Assembly: GCA_945861785.1 (NCBI GenBank)
Contig: CAMAWD010000026.1
Span: 1 to 64,000, forward strand
DNA length: 64,000 nt
Reading direction: 5' to 3'
From: Rhodoferax sp. OV413
GTDB taxonomy: Bacteria; Pseudomonadota; Gammaproteobacteria; Burkholderiales; Burkholderiaceae_C
The notes under the pieces are model-generated. The model was not told the origin of the DNA. It saw nothing but the letters and a program-made list of their open reading frames with translations, and made no database searches. Both the position numbers and the translations under genes were made by a program. This document shows, piece after piece, positions 32,602-42,040 of this stretch (its first letter is position 1; each line of letters begins with the position of its first letter).

Positions 32602-33300
32602 ATGACTGACGTCACCTACGAGCAGCGCCGTAGCCAGATCGAAAACTACTTCGATCGCACAGCGGCGGCGGCGTGGGCCAAGCTGACATCGGATGCCCCC
32701 GTTGGCCGCATCCGCGCCTCGGTGCGCGCCGGGCGTGACCAGATGCGCTCCACCCTGCTGTCTTGGCTGCCTGAAGACCTCTCGGGAAAACGTGTGCTCG
32801 ATGCCGGTTGCGGCACCGGCGCGTTTGCGGTTGAAGCGGCGCGGCGCGGCGCGGAAGTCGTCGCCATTGACTTGTCGCCGACGCTGGTCAACCTGGCGCG
32901 CGAGCGTCTGCCAGCCGAGTTGGCAAGCCGCATTGACTTTCGCAGCGGCGACATGCTCGGGCCTGCGCTGGGCCAGTTCGATCATGTGGTCGCGATGGAT
33001 TCGGTGATCCACTATTCCACCCACGACGCAGTGGGCGCGCTGGCCCAATTGGCCGGGCGCACCTCCGGCTCCATCCTGTTCACGTTCGCACCACGCACGC
33101 CCTTGCTGGCAGCCATGATCGCCGTCGGCCGCTTGCTGCCCCGGGGCGACCGCGCGCCCTGGCTGGAGCCTATGGCCGCAGAAAAAATTGCTGCGCTCAT
33201 GAAGCAACACGCCTCGTTGGACCACTGGAACGCCAAACGCACCCGGCGCATATCGAGCGGGTTTTACAAGTCCCAGGCCCTGGAACTTGTACGGTCATGA
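32602..33300 (+). CDS. bchM: Magnesium-protoporphyrin IX methyltransferase
   Basis: The 232-residue SAM-dependent enzyme methylates the 13-propionate of Mg-protoporphyrin IX. The SAM motif I is VLDAGCGTGAFAVEAARRG and motif II ends VVAIDLSP. The family C-terminus (RRISSGFYKSQALELVRS) is intact. Its stop overlaps the lhaA start. Confidence 0.95.
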   Translation: MTDVTYEQRRSQIENYFDRTAAAAWAKLTSDAPVGRIRASVRAGRDQMRSTLLSWLPEDLSGKRVLDAGCGTGAFAVEAARRGAEVVAIDLSPTLVNLARERLPAELASRIDFRSGDMLGPALGQFDHVVAMDSVIHYSTHDAVGALAQLAGRTSGSILFTFAPRTPLLAAMIAVGRLLPRGDRAPWLEPMAAEKIAALMKQHASLDHWNAKRTRRISSGFYKSQALELVRS

Positions 33301-34730
33301 GAGTCAAGACCTTCAGCAAGTTTGCCAAAAGCCTGCCTGCCTCCTGGCTGCCCTTTTCGGATGTGGCAAGCCCCGGCCTGCCTCTGGCACGGCTGCTGCG
33401 TCTGTCCCTCTTCAAGGTCACCATGGGTATCACCACGGCATTGCTCATCGGCACGCTCAACCGGGTAATGATCGTGGAGCTGGACGTGTCGGCGTGGCTG
33501 GTCTCGCTGATGCTGGCGCTGCCATTGCTGGTCGCCCCGTTTCGCGCTGTCACCGGGTACCAGTCAGATACGCACAAATCGGCATTCGGCTGGCGCCGTG
33601 TTCCCTTCATGTGGGGCGGCACACTGATCCAGTTCCTCGGTCTCGCAGTCATGCCTTTTGCCCTCTTGGTACTGTCGGGCCAGGGCCAGGTCGCCGTGCC
33701 GGCCTGGGTCGGCCAGGGCGCTGCCGCCATTGCCTTTCTGATGGTCGGCGCAGGTCTGCAGACATCGCAGACAGCGGGCCTGGCGCTCGCCACCGACCAG
33801 GCCAGTCCGCAAACCCGCCCGCGCGTGGTCGCGCTGATGTATGTGATGCTGCTTGCCGGCGCCGTTGGTGGCAGCCTCGTCTTCAGCCTGCTGCTGGCCG
33901 ACTTCAGCCCGCAGCGTCTTATCCAGGTGGTACAGGGTACCGCCCTCGTCGTGCTGCTGCTCAATGCGGTGGCTCTGTGGAAGCAGGAGCCGCGCAACCC
34001 GCAACGTGTGGCGGCGCTCAAGCACTACAAGCAACCGCCTTTCAGCGAAGTCTGGCAGAAGTTCATACAGGCGCCAACAGCCAAACGTTTCCTGTGGGTG
34101 ACTGCCTTCGGCACCTTCGCCTTCAACATGCAGGACATTGTGCTGGAGCCCTATGGCGGAGAGATTTTGAACCTCAGCGTCGGCGCCACCAGCGCATTGA
34201 CAGCCATGCTCGCAGGCGGCGGACTGCTCGGCTTCGTGCTGGCCGGGCGTCAACTGGCGCGCGGCATGGACCCCCTTCGCCTGGCCGCATATGGTGCAGT
34301 GGCGGGTTTGCCGGCATTTTCCGCCGTCATCTTTTCCGCGCCCCTGGACGCAGGATGGCTGTTTCGCGCAGGTGCACTGGGAATCGGTTTCGGCGGCGGC
34401 CTCTTTGCGGTCGGCACCCTGTTTGCCGCCATGCGCATGGAGGGTGGTGGCTTCATCGGAATGGCCCTGGGTGCCTGGGGCGCAGTGCAGTCCACAGCGG
34501 CCGGGCTCGCGATGTTCTGTGGCGGCGCCATTCGTGACGTGGTGACGCAAATCACCGCAACCGGGGCTTTGGGCGAAGGCATGGCCGTACCCTTTACCGG
34601 CTACAGCGTTGTCTACCACGTGGAGATGCTGTTCCTGTTCATCACCCTGGTCGCCATTGGCCCGCTGGTGCAAAAGAATTCCCGTCCCGTGCAGACCGCC
34701 GAACTTGGTCTTGCCAACTCGACCCCCTGA
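33297..34730 (+). CDS. lhaA: LhaA/PucC family light-harvesting assembly factor
   Basis: The 477-residue protein is a 12-helix member of the BCD (PucC/LhaA) branch of the MFS. Its conserved first helices (RLSLFKVTMGITTALLIGTL) and the mid-loop KFIQAPTAKRFLWVTAFG are seen. LhaA helps insert LH1 polypeptides and pigment around the reaction centre. Position between bchM and puhA is the classic lhaA (orf477/bch2) place. The start overlaps bchM by four bases. Confidence 0.93.
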   Translation: MRVKTFSKFAKSLPASWLPFSDVASPGLPLARLLRLSLFKVTMGITTALLIGTLNRVMIVELDVSAWLVSLMLALPLLVAPFRAVTGYQSDTHKSAFGWRRVPFMWGGTLIQFLGLAVMPFALLVLSGQGQVAVPAWVGQGAAAIAFLMVGAGLQTSQTAGLALATDQASPQTRPRVVALMYVMLLAGAVGGSLVFSLLLADFSPQRLIQVVQGTALVVLLLNAVALWKQEPRNPQRVAALKHYKQPPFSEVWQKFIQAPTAKRFLWVTAFGTFAFNMQDIVLEPYGGEILNLSVGATSALTAMLAGGGLLGFVLAGRQLARGMDPLRLAAYGAVAGLPAFSAVIFSAPLDAGWLFRAGALGIGFGGGLFAVGTLFAAMRMEGGGFIGMALGAWGAVQSTAAGLAMFCGGAIRDVVTQITATGALGEGMAVPFTGYSVVYHVEMLFLFITLVAIGPLVQKNSRPVQTAELGLANSTP

Positions 34731-34751
34731 TTGTTACGAAGGAGAAGTGCC

Positions 34752-35522
34752 ATGCAAGCTGTAGGAACCATCACCGGCTACATCGACCTCGCCCAGATCA
34801 TGCTCTACATGTTCTGGTTGTTTTTTGCTGGACTGATCTACTACCTGGTCCGTGAAAACCACCGCGAGGGCTACCCCATGGAGTCCGCCAGCAGCGGACG
34901 CGCCGTGGTCAAGGGCTGGCCCATACCCGAACCCAAGACCTTCAAGCTCGAAAGTGGCAAGTCGGTCACCGTGCCCGACCTGCTCCGTGGCGAGCCGCCC
35001 CTGGGCGGTCGACCGGCCAGCACCACATCGGGCGCGCCGCTGGAGCCGCTGGGCAACGGCATGCGCGATGCCGTGGGCCCGGGCGCCTATGCCCTGCGCG
35101 AAGACGTCGCCGAGTTGACCGCCCACGGTGCGCCGCTGATCCAGCCGCTGCGCAACGCCAGCGGCTTCGGCGTCGCACCGCAGGACACCGACCCGCGCGG
35201 CCTGCCGGTGATCGGTGGTGACGGCAAGCCGGGTGGCGTGGTCAAGGACATCTGGATTGACAGCGCCGAGATGCTGTTCCGCTACCTCGAAGTGCAGACC
35301 GAAGGCAAGGCCGGTAGGCGAAGTGTGCTGCTGCCAATTCCATTTGCCCGCATCCGGCGCAACCAGGTGGAGGTGCACGCCATCTATGGCATGCATTTTG
35401 CCAATGTGCCGGGTACGCGTTCCCCCGACCAGGTGACCAAGCGCGAAGAAGACCAGATCAGCGCGTATTACGGCGCAGGCACGCTGTATGCCGACCCCGC
35501 CCGCAGTGAACCGCTGCTTTAG
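34752..35522 (+). CDS. puhA: Photosynthetic reaction centre H subunit
   Basis: The 256-residue subunit has one transmembrane helix (QIMLYMFWLFFAGLIYYLV, about 13-31) and a large cytoplasmic beta-barrel domain covering the quinone side. It shows the typical YPLESS-like linker (EGYPMES) and the C-terminal QISAYYGAGTLYADPAR. The ATG at 34752 follows GAAGGAGAAG. It leads puhABC. Confidence 0.96.
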   Translation: MQAVGTITGYIDLAQIMLYMFWLFFAGLIYYLVRENHREGYPMESASSGRAVVKGWPIPEPKTFKLESGKSVTVPDLLRGEPPLGGRPASTTSGAPLEPLGNGMRDAVGPGAYALREDVAELTAHGAPLIQPLRNASGFGVAPQDTDPRGLPVIGGDGKPGGVVKDIWIDSAEMLFRYLEVQTEGKAGRRSVLLPIPFARIRRNQVEVHAIYGMHFANVPGTRSPDQVTKREEDQISAYYGAGTLYADPARSEPLL

Positions 35523-35534
35523 GGTGAGGACGCC

Positions 35535-36230
35535 ATGAGCATTGACAAGCACAGCCACGAACACGAGTTCGAGCCGCAGTACGGCCTGCCAGAGCGCTTG
35601 CCGCGGGATGAATCGATCCTGTGGCAGGTCTCCCCAGACGTCACAACCCTGGCCCGCGAAGCGTTCCACCTGCGCAGCCTGTGCGTGTACTTCGCCGCGC
35701 TGGTGGCGGTGCGCGCAGGCATGGAGGTCGGCGCTGGCGCCGACGCGCTGGGGGTGCTGCTGGCGCTGAAATGGCTGCTGCCACTTTCGCTCACCGCCCT
35801 GGCCATTGTGTGGGCCCTGGCCTGGCTAACCGCGCGCACCACGGTCTACACACTCACCGACAAGCGCTTGGTGATGCGACTGGGCATTGTGCTTACCGTC
35901 ACCTTCAACCTGCCCTTGTCCAAATTGGGCGCCGCCGACCTGCGCCTGGATCGCCGAGGTTTTGGCGATATTTCAGTCGCGCTCTCGGGGGATGACCGGA
36001 TTGGCTTGGTGCACCTGTGGCCGAGTGCGCGACCCTGGCAGCTCACCCGGCCACAACCCACGGTGCGTTGCGTGGCCAACGCAGCGGCGCTGGCCCGGCA
36101 ACTCAGCGCCGCGTGGACGGCACGCACGCGCATCGCAGTTGCAGTGCCGGCCATGCCTGCTGCCGGCGCGGACGAATCCGCCGGCGCACGGGCATCGCAC
36201 CCCAGCCCCCTGCAAGTGCGTGCCGCATGA
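35535..36230 (+). CDS. puhB: Photosynthetic complex assembly protein PuhB
   Basis: The 231-residue protein starts HEHEFEPQYGLPERLPRDESILWQ, followed by two transmembrane helices (about 50-67 and 73-95) and a PH-like domain (VYTLTDKRLVMRLG). PuhB promotes reaction-centre assembly in other purple bacteria. Its stop overlaps the puhC start as ATGA. Confidence 0.93.
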   Translation: MSIDKHSHEHEFEPQYGLPERLPRDESILWQVSPDVTTLAREAFHLRSLCVYFAALVAVRAGMEVGAGADALGVLLALKWLLPLSLTALAIVWALAWLTARTTVYTLTDKRLVMRLGIVLTVTFNLPLSKLGAADLRLDRRGFGDISVALSGDDRIGLVHLWPSARPWQLTRPQPTVRCVANAAALARQLSAAWTARTRIAVAVPAMPAAGADESAGARASHPSPLQVRAA

Positions 36231-36706
36231 GCACGCGCACCAGCACCATCGGCAAGGCAAGCCCCACGCCCTGGGCGCCTGACACGTTTCCTGCCTGGGT
36301 CCTGTATTGCGCTGGTGCCCTGATTGCTTTTTCGCTCATCAGCGTGGGGCTGGTCCGCATCACCGGCAACGGGCCGGACCAGCGCGCAGCCGCCGCAGTC
36401 GCCGAGCGTACGCTGCGCTTTGAAGACCGCAGCGACGGTGGCGTAGCCGTACTCGATGGCCAAAGTGGCCAACTGCTGGCGGTATTGCGTGGGGAGCAGG
36501 GTTTTGTGCGCGGCACTCTGCGCGCGCTCGCCCGCGAGCGCCACTCCCGCGGGATCGGCAATGGCCCGTCCTTTACCTTGACGGCCTACGTCGACCAGCG
36601 CCTGACCCTGAAAGACCCGGCCACTGGTGCGCGCATTGACCTGGAATCATTCGGACCCACCAACATGGCCGAATTTGCGCGCTTCCTGCCCGCCAAGACC
36701 CCCTGA
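36227..36706 (+). CDS. puhC: Photosynthetic complex assembly protein PuhC
   Basis: The 159-residue protein has one transmembrane helix (PAWVLYCAGALIAFSLISV, about 22-40) and a periplasmic domain with RTLRFEDRSDGGVAVLD and the C-terminal IDLESFGPTNMAEFARFL. It aids RC-LH1 organisation. The ATG overlaps the puhB stop, fixing the start. Confidence 0.92.
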   Translation: MSTRTSTIGKASPTPWAPDTFPAWVLYCAGALIAFSLISVGLVRITGNGPDQRAAAAVAERTLRFEDRSDGGVAVLDGQSGQLLAVLRGEQGFVRGTLRALARERHSRGIGNGPSFTLTAYVDQRLTLKDPATGARIDLESFGPTNMAEFARFLPAKTP

Positions 36707-36727
36707 AGTTCCCAACCGGAGACCGAC

Positions 36728-37804
36728 ATGCAAGTCAACCCGAGCATCAACTCTGCAGACGCGGCGTCGCAGAAAGCGCGCGAAAGCACCATGCTCAGCC
36801 CGCGGTTTTACACCACCGATTTCAAGGCCATGGACCGCCTGGACGTTTCGTCCATGCGTGCGCAGTGGGATGCCATGATGTCGGAGTACGAAGGCGACAA
36901 CAACCACGACCATTTCCAGCGCACGCCAGAGTTTGCGCAGGAAGTGGCAGAGCGCTTTTCGCAGGTCAGTCCCGCCATGCGCCAGGAGTTCCTCGACTTT
37001 CTGATCTCGTCGCTGACCTCCGAGTTTTCAGGGTGCATTCTGTACAACGAGATCTTCAAGAACGTCGAGAACCCCGACATCAAGCAACTGATGCGCTTCA
37101 TGGCCCGCGACGAGTCGCGCCACGCCAGCTTCATCAACCAGTCGCTGAAGGACTTCGGCCTCGGGATCGACCTGGGCAATCTCAAGCGCACCAAGGCCTA
37201 TACCTACTTCAAGCCCAAATACATTTTCTACGCAACCTACCTGTCGGAAAAAATCGGCTACGCGCGCTACATCACCATCTTCCGCCAGCTCGAGAAGAAC
37301 CCGGACAAGCGCTTTCACCCGATCTTCCGGTGGTTCGAGCGCTGGTGCAACGACGAATTCCGCCACGGTGAGTCATTCGCCCTGATCATGCGGGCCAATC
37401 CGAACCTGCTGCGCGGCGCCAACGTGTACTGGATACGCTTTTTTCTGCTGGCGGTGTACGCCACGATGTATGTGCGCGACCACATGCGACCCATGCTGCA
37501 CAACGAAATGGGGCTCGAATCCACGAACTACGACTACACCGTGTTTCGCATCACCAACGAGATCACACGGCAGGTGTTCCCGGTCATGCTCGATATCGAC
37601 AACCCGGCCTTCCGCAGTGGGCTGGAGCGCCTGTTCCAGCTGCAAACCCGAATGAACGCGGCCAAACAACGGGGCGGCCTGATCGGCAACCTGCAGCGTG
37701 CTGGCTTGGCGGCAGCAGCTCTGGCCACCTTTGTGCGCCTGTACACGCTGCCCGTGCTGCGCAACGAACTCACCGCCGAAGTTCGCATGGCGCCAGCCTG
37801 GTAA
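36728..37804 (+). CDS. acsF: Oxygen-dependent Mg-protoporphyrin IX monomethyl ester cyclase
   Basis: The 358-residue diiron enzyme forms ring E with O2, giving divinyl protochlorophyllide. Ligand motifs are [27 protein letters not shown] and [13 protein letters not shown]. Its presence, with no bchE in the window, shows an aerobic route to bacteriochlorophyll. The position between puhC and puhE is usual for betaproteobacteria and many aerobic anoxygenic phototrophs. The ATG follows CCGGAG. Confidence 0.96.
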   Translation: MQVNPSINSADAASQKARESTMLSPRFYTTDFKAMDRLDVSSMRAQWDAMMSEYEGDNNHDHFQRTPEFAQEVAERFSQVSPAMRQEFLDFLISSLTSEFSGCILYNEIFKNVENPDIKQLMRFMARDESRHASFINQSLKDFGLGIDLGNLKRTKAYTYFKPKYIFYATYLSEKIGYARYITIFRQLEKNPDKRFHPIFRWFERWCNDEFRHGESFALIMRANPNLLRGANVYWIRFFLLAVYATMYVRDHMRPMLHNEMGLESTNYDYTVFRITNEITRQVFPVMLDIDNPAFRSGLERLFQLQTRMNAAKQRGGLIGNLQRAGLAAAALATFVRLYTLPVLRNELTAEVRMAPAW

Positions 37805-37833
37805 CGCGGCCGGTGTGAGACGTCCGACCTGCC

Positions 37834-38730
37834 ATGCCTGACGCTGTCCTTGCAATCGTTTTTGCGGTCTTCATCTGGTGGTTCAGCACCGGTGTCGTGC
37901 TGGTCCTCAACCGCCTGTCGACGAGCGCGGTGCGTATCAGCCAGGTGGCCTCGACCGCACTGGCGCTGGCGGCGCTCGCCGGTCTCGCGCATGCTGCCCG
38001 GCAGCCCGGTGTCGCCGGGGCCTATTGCGCATTCACCAGCGCGCTCCTGGTGTGGGGCTGGAATGAACTGAGCTTTCTGAGCGGATGGATCACCGGCCCG
38101 CGGCGCACCGAGTTGCCCCCGCACACCGTGGGCTGGGCGCGGTTTGCCGCGTCCTTTCAGGCAGTGCAGTGGCATGAGCTGGGTATCCTTTGCACCGGCA
38201 TCGTTGTCGTCGCCGTCACCTGGGACGCTCCCAATCAGGTGGGCACGGCAACCTACCTGGTGCTGTGGGTCATGCGCACAAGTGCCAAGCTCAATCTCTT
38301 TCTTGGCGTGCGCAATCTCAGCGAAGCCTTCTTGCCGGAGCACCTGGCGTACATGGCCAGCTACTTTCGCCGCCGCGCGATGAACCCGCTGTTGCCGGTC
38401 TCGGTGCTTGCCGCGTCGGCTTATCTGGTGCTGCTCGTTTCCCAGGCTGCAGATGCGGGCGCCAGCGGGTCCGCTGCCGTGGGTTACGCCCTGGTGGGCA
38501 CCATGCTGGCCCTGGCCATCCTGGAACACCTTCTTCTCGTCCTGCCACTGGACGCCACAGCGGCTTGGAGATGGGCCATTGCCCGGCGCAACCCCGTCGA
38601 TCGACCCGGTACACGCGACAAGAAGCCAGCTGCGCAAGCCAAGGACAACACGGCATTTTCCGTGGCCCGCGCAACCCCGATCGGGGGCGCCGCATTGGAT
38701 GCACATGACAAGTTTTTTCAGGCCCGTTAA
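37834..38730 (+). CDS. puhE: Putative photosynthetic complex assembly protein PuhE
   Basis: The 298-residue integral membrane protein (DUF3623) has about seven transmembrane helices and the motif LWGWNELSFLSGWITGPR. It also shows LFLGVRNLSEAFLPEHLAY. It is found only in phototrophs and its exact role in RC-LH1 assembly is unknown. The last 26 bp overlap the predicted crtI start. Confidence 0.92.
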   Translation: MPDAVLAIVFAVFIWWFSTGVVLVLNRLSTSAVRISQVASTALALAALAGLAHAARQPGVAGAYCAFTSALLVWGWNELSFLSGWITGPRRTELPPHTVGWARFAASFQAVQWHELGILCTGIVVVAVTWDAPNQVGTATYLVLWVMRTSAKLNLFLGVRNLSEAFLPEHLAYMASYFRRRAMNPLLPVSVLAASAYLVLLVSQAADAGASGSAAVGYALVGTMLALAILEHLLLVLPLDATAAWRWAIARRNPVDRPGTRDKKPAAQAKDNTAFSVARATPIGGAALDAHDKFFQAR

Positions 38731-40309
38731 CGGCGCTGTCGCAGCGGGCGTCGGCAACCTGGGTTTTGCGGGTTCCGGCGGGGAGGTTCAGGCCAGCGCC
38801 CGGCCCCAGGGCGCACCGCGCGCCATCGTCATCGGCAGCGGCTTCGGTGGCCTGGCTGCTGCCATCCGCCTGGCCTGCAAGGGCTGGCGCGTGCAGGTAC
38901 TGGAAAAGCTCGACGCCCCGGGCGGGCGCGCCTATGTCTGGCGCCAGGATGGCTTCACCTTCGACGCCGGCCCGACCATCATCACTGCGCCTTTTCTTTT
39001 GGATGAACTGTGGGCGCTCGCGGGCAAGAAATTCTCCGACGACGTCGATTTGCGCCTGATGGAGCCGTTCTACCGCATCCGTTTTGACGACGGCACCTGG
39101 TTTGACTACAGCGGCGATGCAGAGCGCATGCGCGACGAGGTGGCGCGCTTCTGCCCCGAGGACCTGCAGGCCTACGAAAGCTTTGTGGCCGAGGCCGACC
39201 AGTGCTACCAGCGGGGCTTTCTGGAGCTGGGCAGCATTCCGTACAACACGGTGGGCGATCTGCTGCGCGCCATCCCCAACATGGTCCGCATGAAGGGGTG
39301 GCGCAGCATTTTTCGCATGGCCTGCCGCCACTTCAGCCATCCCAAACTGCGCATCGTGATGAGCTTTCATCCGCTGCTGATCGGCGGCAATCCGCTGTCG
39401 GTTACCTGTATCTACAGCCTAATCAACACCCTGGAGCGGCGCTTTGGCGTGCACTGGGCCATGGGTGGCACCGGCACCATCATTTCGGCCATGGTGCGCC
39501 TGCTGGAGAGCCTGGGCGGCAGCATCACCTACAACGCCCAGGTTGCACGCATCAATATCGATGCGCAGGACAACGGGCGTGGCAGGGCCCGCGGTGTCAC
39601 TCTGGCTGGGGGTGAACAACTGGGCGCCGACATCGTGGTGTCCAACGCCGACACCCTGTGGACCTACAAGAACCTGGTGGCGCCGCAGTACCGCAAACAC
39701 TGGACCGACAAGCGGATCACCGCAAGCCGCCACTCCATGAGCCTTTTTGTCTGGTATTTCGGCACCAACCGGCGTTATGAGGATGTGCCCCACCACCTGA
39801 TGCTGCTCGGCCCCCGCTACGAGGGCTTGCTCAGGGACATCTTCAAGCACCATCTGGTGCCCGAAGACTTCAGCCTGTACCTGCACCGCCCGACCGCCAC
39901 CGACCCGTCCATGGCACCGCCCGGATGCGATGCGTTTTACGTGCTCAGCCCGGTGTCACACCTGCAAAGCGGAACCGACTGGACCCAGAAGGCAGAGTCC
40001 TACCGGCTGGCCATTGCGCAGGCGTTGGAGCGCACGGTGTTGCCGGGTCTGCAACAGCACATCGTGACTTCGCGCGTGACCACGCCGCTGGACTTTCAGG
40101 ACCGCCTGTTGTCCTACCAGGGCGCCGCGTTCGGCATGGAGCCGCTGCTGCTGCAAAGCGCGTGGTTCCGGCCGCACAACCGCAGCGAGGATGTGGACGG
40201 CCTGTACATGGTGGGCGCCGGCACGCACCCCGGCGCCGGGGTGCCGGGTGTACTGATGTCGGCCAAGACCCTGGAGATGGTGGTTCCTGAAGTCCATACC
40301 CTTGCATAA
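38705..40309 (+). CDS. crtI: Phytoene desaturase
   Basis: The 534-residue FAD enzyme desaturates phytoene to neurosporene and/or lycopene. The dinucleotide motif VIGSGFGGLAAAIRLACKG is at about 40-58, GGRAYVWRQDGFTFDAGPTII follows, and the C-terminal signature is YMVGAGTHPGAGVPGVLMSAK. The start at ATG 38705 lies inside puhE and gives a 35-residue N-terminal extension before the flavin fold; no other ATG lies before it. The frame is open further up but overlaps puhE. Confidence 0.94.
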   Translation: MTSFFRPVNGAVAAGVGNLGFAGSGGEVQASARPQGAPRAIVIGSGFGGLAAAIRLACKGWRVQVLEKLDAPGGRAYVWRQDGFTFDAGPTIITAPFLLDELWALAGKKFSDDVDLRLMEPFYRIRFDDGTWFDYSGDAERMRDEVARFCPEDLQAYESFVAEADQCYQRGFLELGSIPYNTVGDLLRAIPNMVRMKGWRSIFRMACRHFSHPKLRIVMSFHPLLIGGNPLSVTCIYSLINTLERRFGVHWAMGGTGTIISAMVRLLESLGGSITYNAQVARINIDAQDNGRGRARGVTLAGGEQLGADIVVSNADTLWTYKNLVAPQYRKHWTDKRITASRHSMSLFVWYFGTNRRYEDVPHHLMLLGPRYEGLLRDIFKHHLVPEDFSLYLHRPTATDPSMAPPGCDAFYVLSPVSHLQSGTDWTQKAESYRLAIAQALERTVLPGLQQHIVTSRVTTPLDFQDRLLSYQGAAFGMEPLLLQSAWFRPHNRSEDVDGLYMVGAGTHPGAGVPGVLMSAKTLEMVVPEVHTLA

Positions 40310-40327
40310 CTCCAGCGAGACAAGCGC

Positions 40328-41434
40328 ATGCCGACCACCCTGCCCCTGAACGCCGACACACCAACGCCGCAATATGATCTGGCGGCATGCCGGGCGCTCA
40401 TGCGCGGCGGCTCCAAATCGTTCTTTGCCGCGTCGCTGCTGCTGCCGGCACGGTTGCGCGCGCCAGCCACCGCGCTGTACGCGTTTTGCCGCCTGGCCGA
40501 TGACGCCATCGACATGGGAGACGACGCCCACGCCGCCATGCGCGACCTGGAAAACCGGCTCGACGCCATCTATGCCGGGCGCCCCGGCGCGCTGGACGCA
40601 GACCGGGCGCTGGCCCATGTTGTGCACCGGTTCAGCGTACCGCGCGCGCTTCTGGATGCGCTGCTGGAAGGTTTTCTGTGGGACGCGCAGGGCCGGCGTT
40701 ACGACACGCTGGACGATGTGGAAGACTACGGCGCACGGGTCGCCGGCACGGTGGGGGCGATGATGTCCCTGATCATGGACACGCGCAGCGAGACCGCGCT
40801 GGCGCGCGCCTGTGAACTCGGCGTGGCCATGCAGCTGACCAACATCGCGCGCGACATCGGCGAGGACGCGCGCAATGGCCGCCTGTACATCCCGCGCAGC
40901 TGGTTTGTCGACGCCGGCATGGATGCCGACGCCTGGTTGCGCCACCCGGTTTTTGACGAGCGCATCGCCGGCTTTACCGGGCGACTGCTGGCGCGGGCGC
41001 AACAGCTGTACAAGCGTGGCGCCTACGGCGTGGGCGAACTGCCCTGGGACTGCCGCCCTGCCATCCAGGCCGCGCGGCTGGTGTACGCCGAGATCGGCTG
41101 CCAGCTGCAGCGCGCTGGGCTGGACTCTGTGAACCACCGCACCGTGGTATCCAAGCCACGCAAGCTGTACCTGATTGCGCGGGCCACCGCCGTGGCGGTG
41201 AATGCGCCCTACCCGTCGCCACGCGAACTCACCGCGTTGCCGGCAATTGCATTTCTGGTTCAGGCTGTGGAACCCCGGACGCAGGCGCATGGGCTGGCGG
41301 CGGGCAGTGGCTCCTGGACGGTACCCGAGCGCAATTTCGACCAGCGTGTCGAGTGGATGGTCGACCTCTTCGGGCGCCTTGAGCAGAAAGACCGGTTCCA
41401 TCACCACCCGCCGCCAGTCCGTGAAGCTGCTTGA
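40328..41434 (+). CDS. crtB: Phytoene synthase
   Basis: The 368-residue prenyltransferase condenses two geranylgeranyl diphosphates to phytoene. The first Asp-rich motif is LADDAIDMGDD (58-62 core), the second NIARDIGEDARNGRLYIP. The squalene/phytoene synthase signatures YAFCRLADDAID and MQLTNIARDIGEDA are intact. It is 18 bp after crtI. The C-terminus overlaps the small gene at 41421. Confidence 0.95.
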   Translation: MPTTLPLNADTPTPQYDLAACRALMRGGSKSFFAASLLLPARLRAPATALYAFCRLADDAIDMGDDAHAAMRDLENRLDAIYAGRPGALDADRALAHVVHRFSVPRALLDALLEGFLWDAQGRRYDTLDDVEDYGARVAGTVGAMMSLIMDTRSETALARACELGVAMQLTNIARDIGEDARNGRLYIPRSWFVDAGMDADAWLRHPVFDERIAGFTGRLLARAQQLYKRGAYGVGELPWDCRPAIQAARLVYAEIGCQLQRAGLDSVNHRTVVSKPRKLYLIARATAVAVNAPYPSPRELTALPAIAFLVQAVEPRTQAHGLAAGSGSWTVPERNFDQRVEWMVDLFGRLEQKDRFHHHPPPVREAA

Positions 41435-41576
41435 AGTTCTGGTGTTGCTGGTTGCCCTGGTCCTCTTCGTGTGGTGGCAGCTGCGCGACGTGGCCAAAGC
41501 GCAAGAGGAATCTGCGCGGCGACGCGCGGCACAGGCAGAAAATCCGCCGCCGGCCACGCGCAAGGAGTCCAAGTGA
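41421..41576 (+). CDS. Small single-span membrane protein after crtB
   Basis: From GTG 41421 the frame encodes 51 residues: a hydrophobic helix (LLEVLVLLVALVLFVWWQL) and a charged tail (RDVAKAQEESARRRAAQ). It overlaps crtB by 14 bp, and its stop TGA overlaps the GTG of the next gene, so all three appear translationally coupled. I recognise no family. The tight coupling between crtB and the DUF2269 gene supports real coding. Confidence 0.55.
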   Translation: MKLLEVLVLLVALVLFVWWQLRDVAKAQEESARRRAAQAENPPPATRKESK

Positions 41577-42025
41577 GCGTCAACCTGAAGGTTATCCACC
41601 TCTTGTGCGCCTGCCTTTTCCTGGGCAACGTCATCGTCAGCGGCGTGTGGGCTGTGCTGGCGGAGCGTACCGGCCGCCACGAGATCATCAAATTCAGCAA
41701 CCGCATGGTGCTCATCACCGATGTGCTGTTCACGGCCACCGGCGCACTGGGCGTGGTGGTGACCGGCCATCTCATGGCGGACCGCTTCGGCGGCGACATG
41801 GCGCACGGATGGATCACCTGGTCGTACATGCTGTTCGGCCTGTCGGGGCTGATCTGGGCCTTCGTGCTGGTGCCCATACAGCTCCGGCAACGCGCTTTGC
41901 TGGCACGCTTTGACTACATCACCGCGGACTACCAGCGCCTGTCCCGGGTTTGGCAAGTCGCCGGCGCCGTGGCCACGCTGCTGCCGCTGCCCATCATTTA
42001 CCTGATGGTCACCAAGGCTGGCTGA
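41573..42025 (+). CDS. DUF2269 family integral membrane protein
   Basis: The 150-residue protein has four predicted helices and the DUF2269 pattern VIHLLCACLFLGNVIVSGVW, with a conserved His in helix 1. Start GTG 41573 follows AAGGAG by five bases and overlaps the upstream stop (GTGA). DUF2269 proteins are uncharacterised; this copy is at the end of a PGC operon behind crtIB, which suggests a phototrophy-linked role, but none is shown. Confidence 0.78.
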   Translation: MSVNLKVIHLLCACLFLGNVIVSGVWAVLAERTGRHEIIKFSNRMVLITDVLFTATGALGVVVTGHLMADRFGGDMAHGWITWSYMLFGLSGLIWAFVLVPIQLRQRALLARFDYITADYQRLSRVWQVAGAVATLLPLPIIYLMVTKAG

Positions 42026-42040
42026 GCGCGAGCGGTTTCA

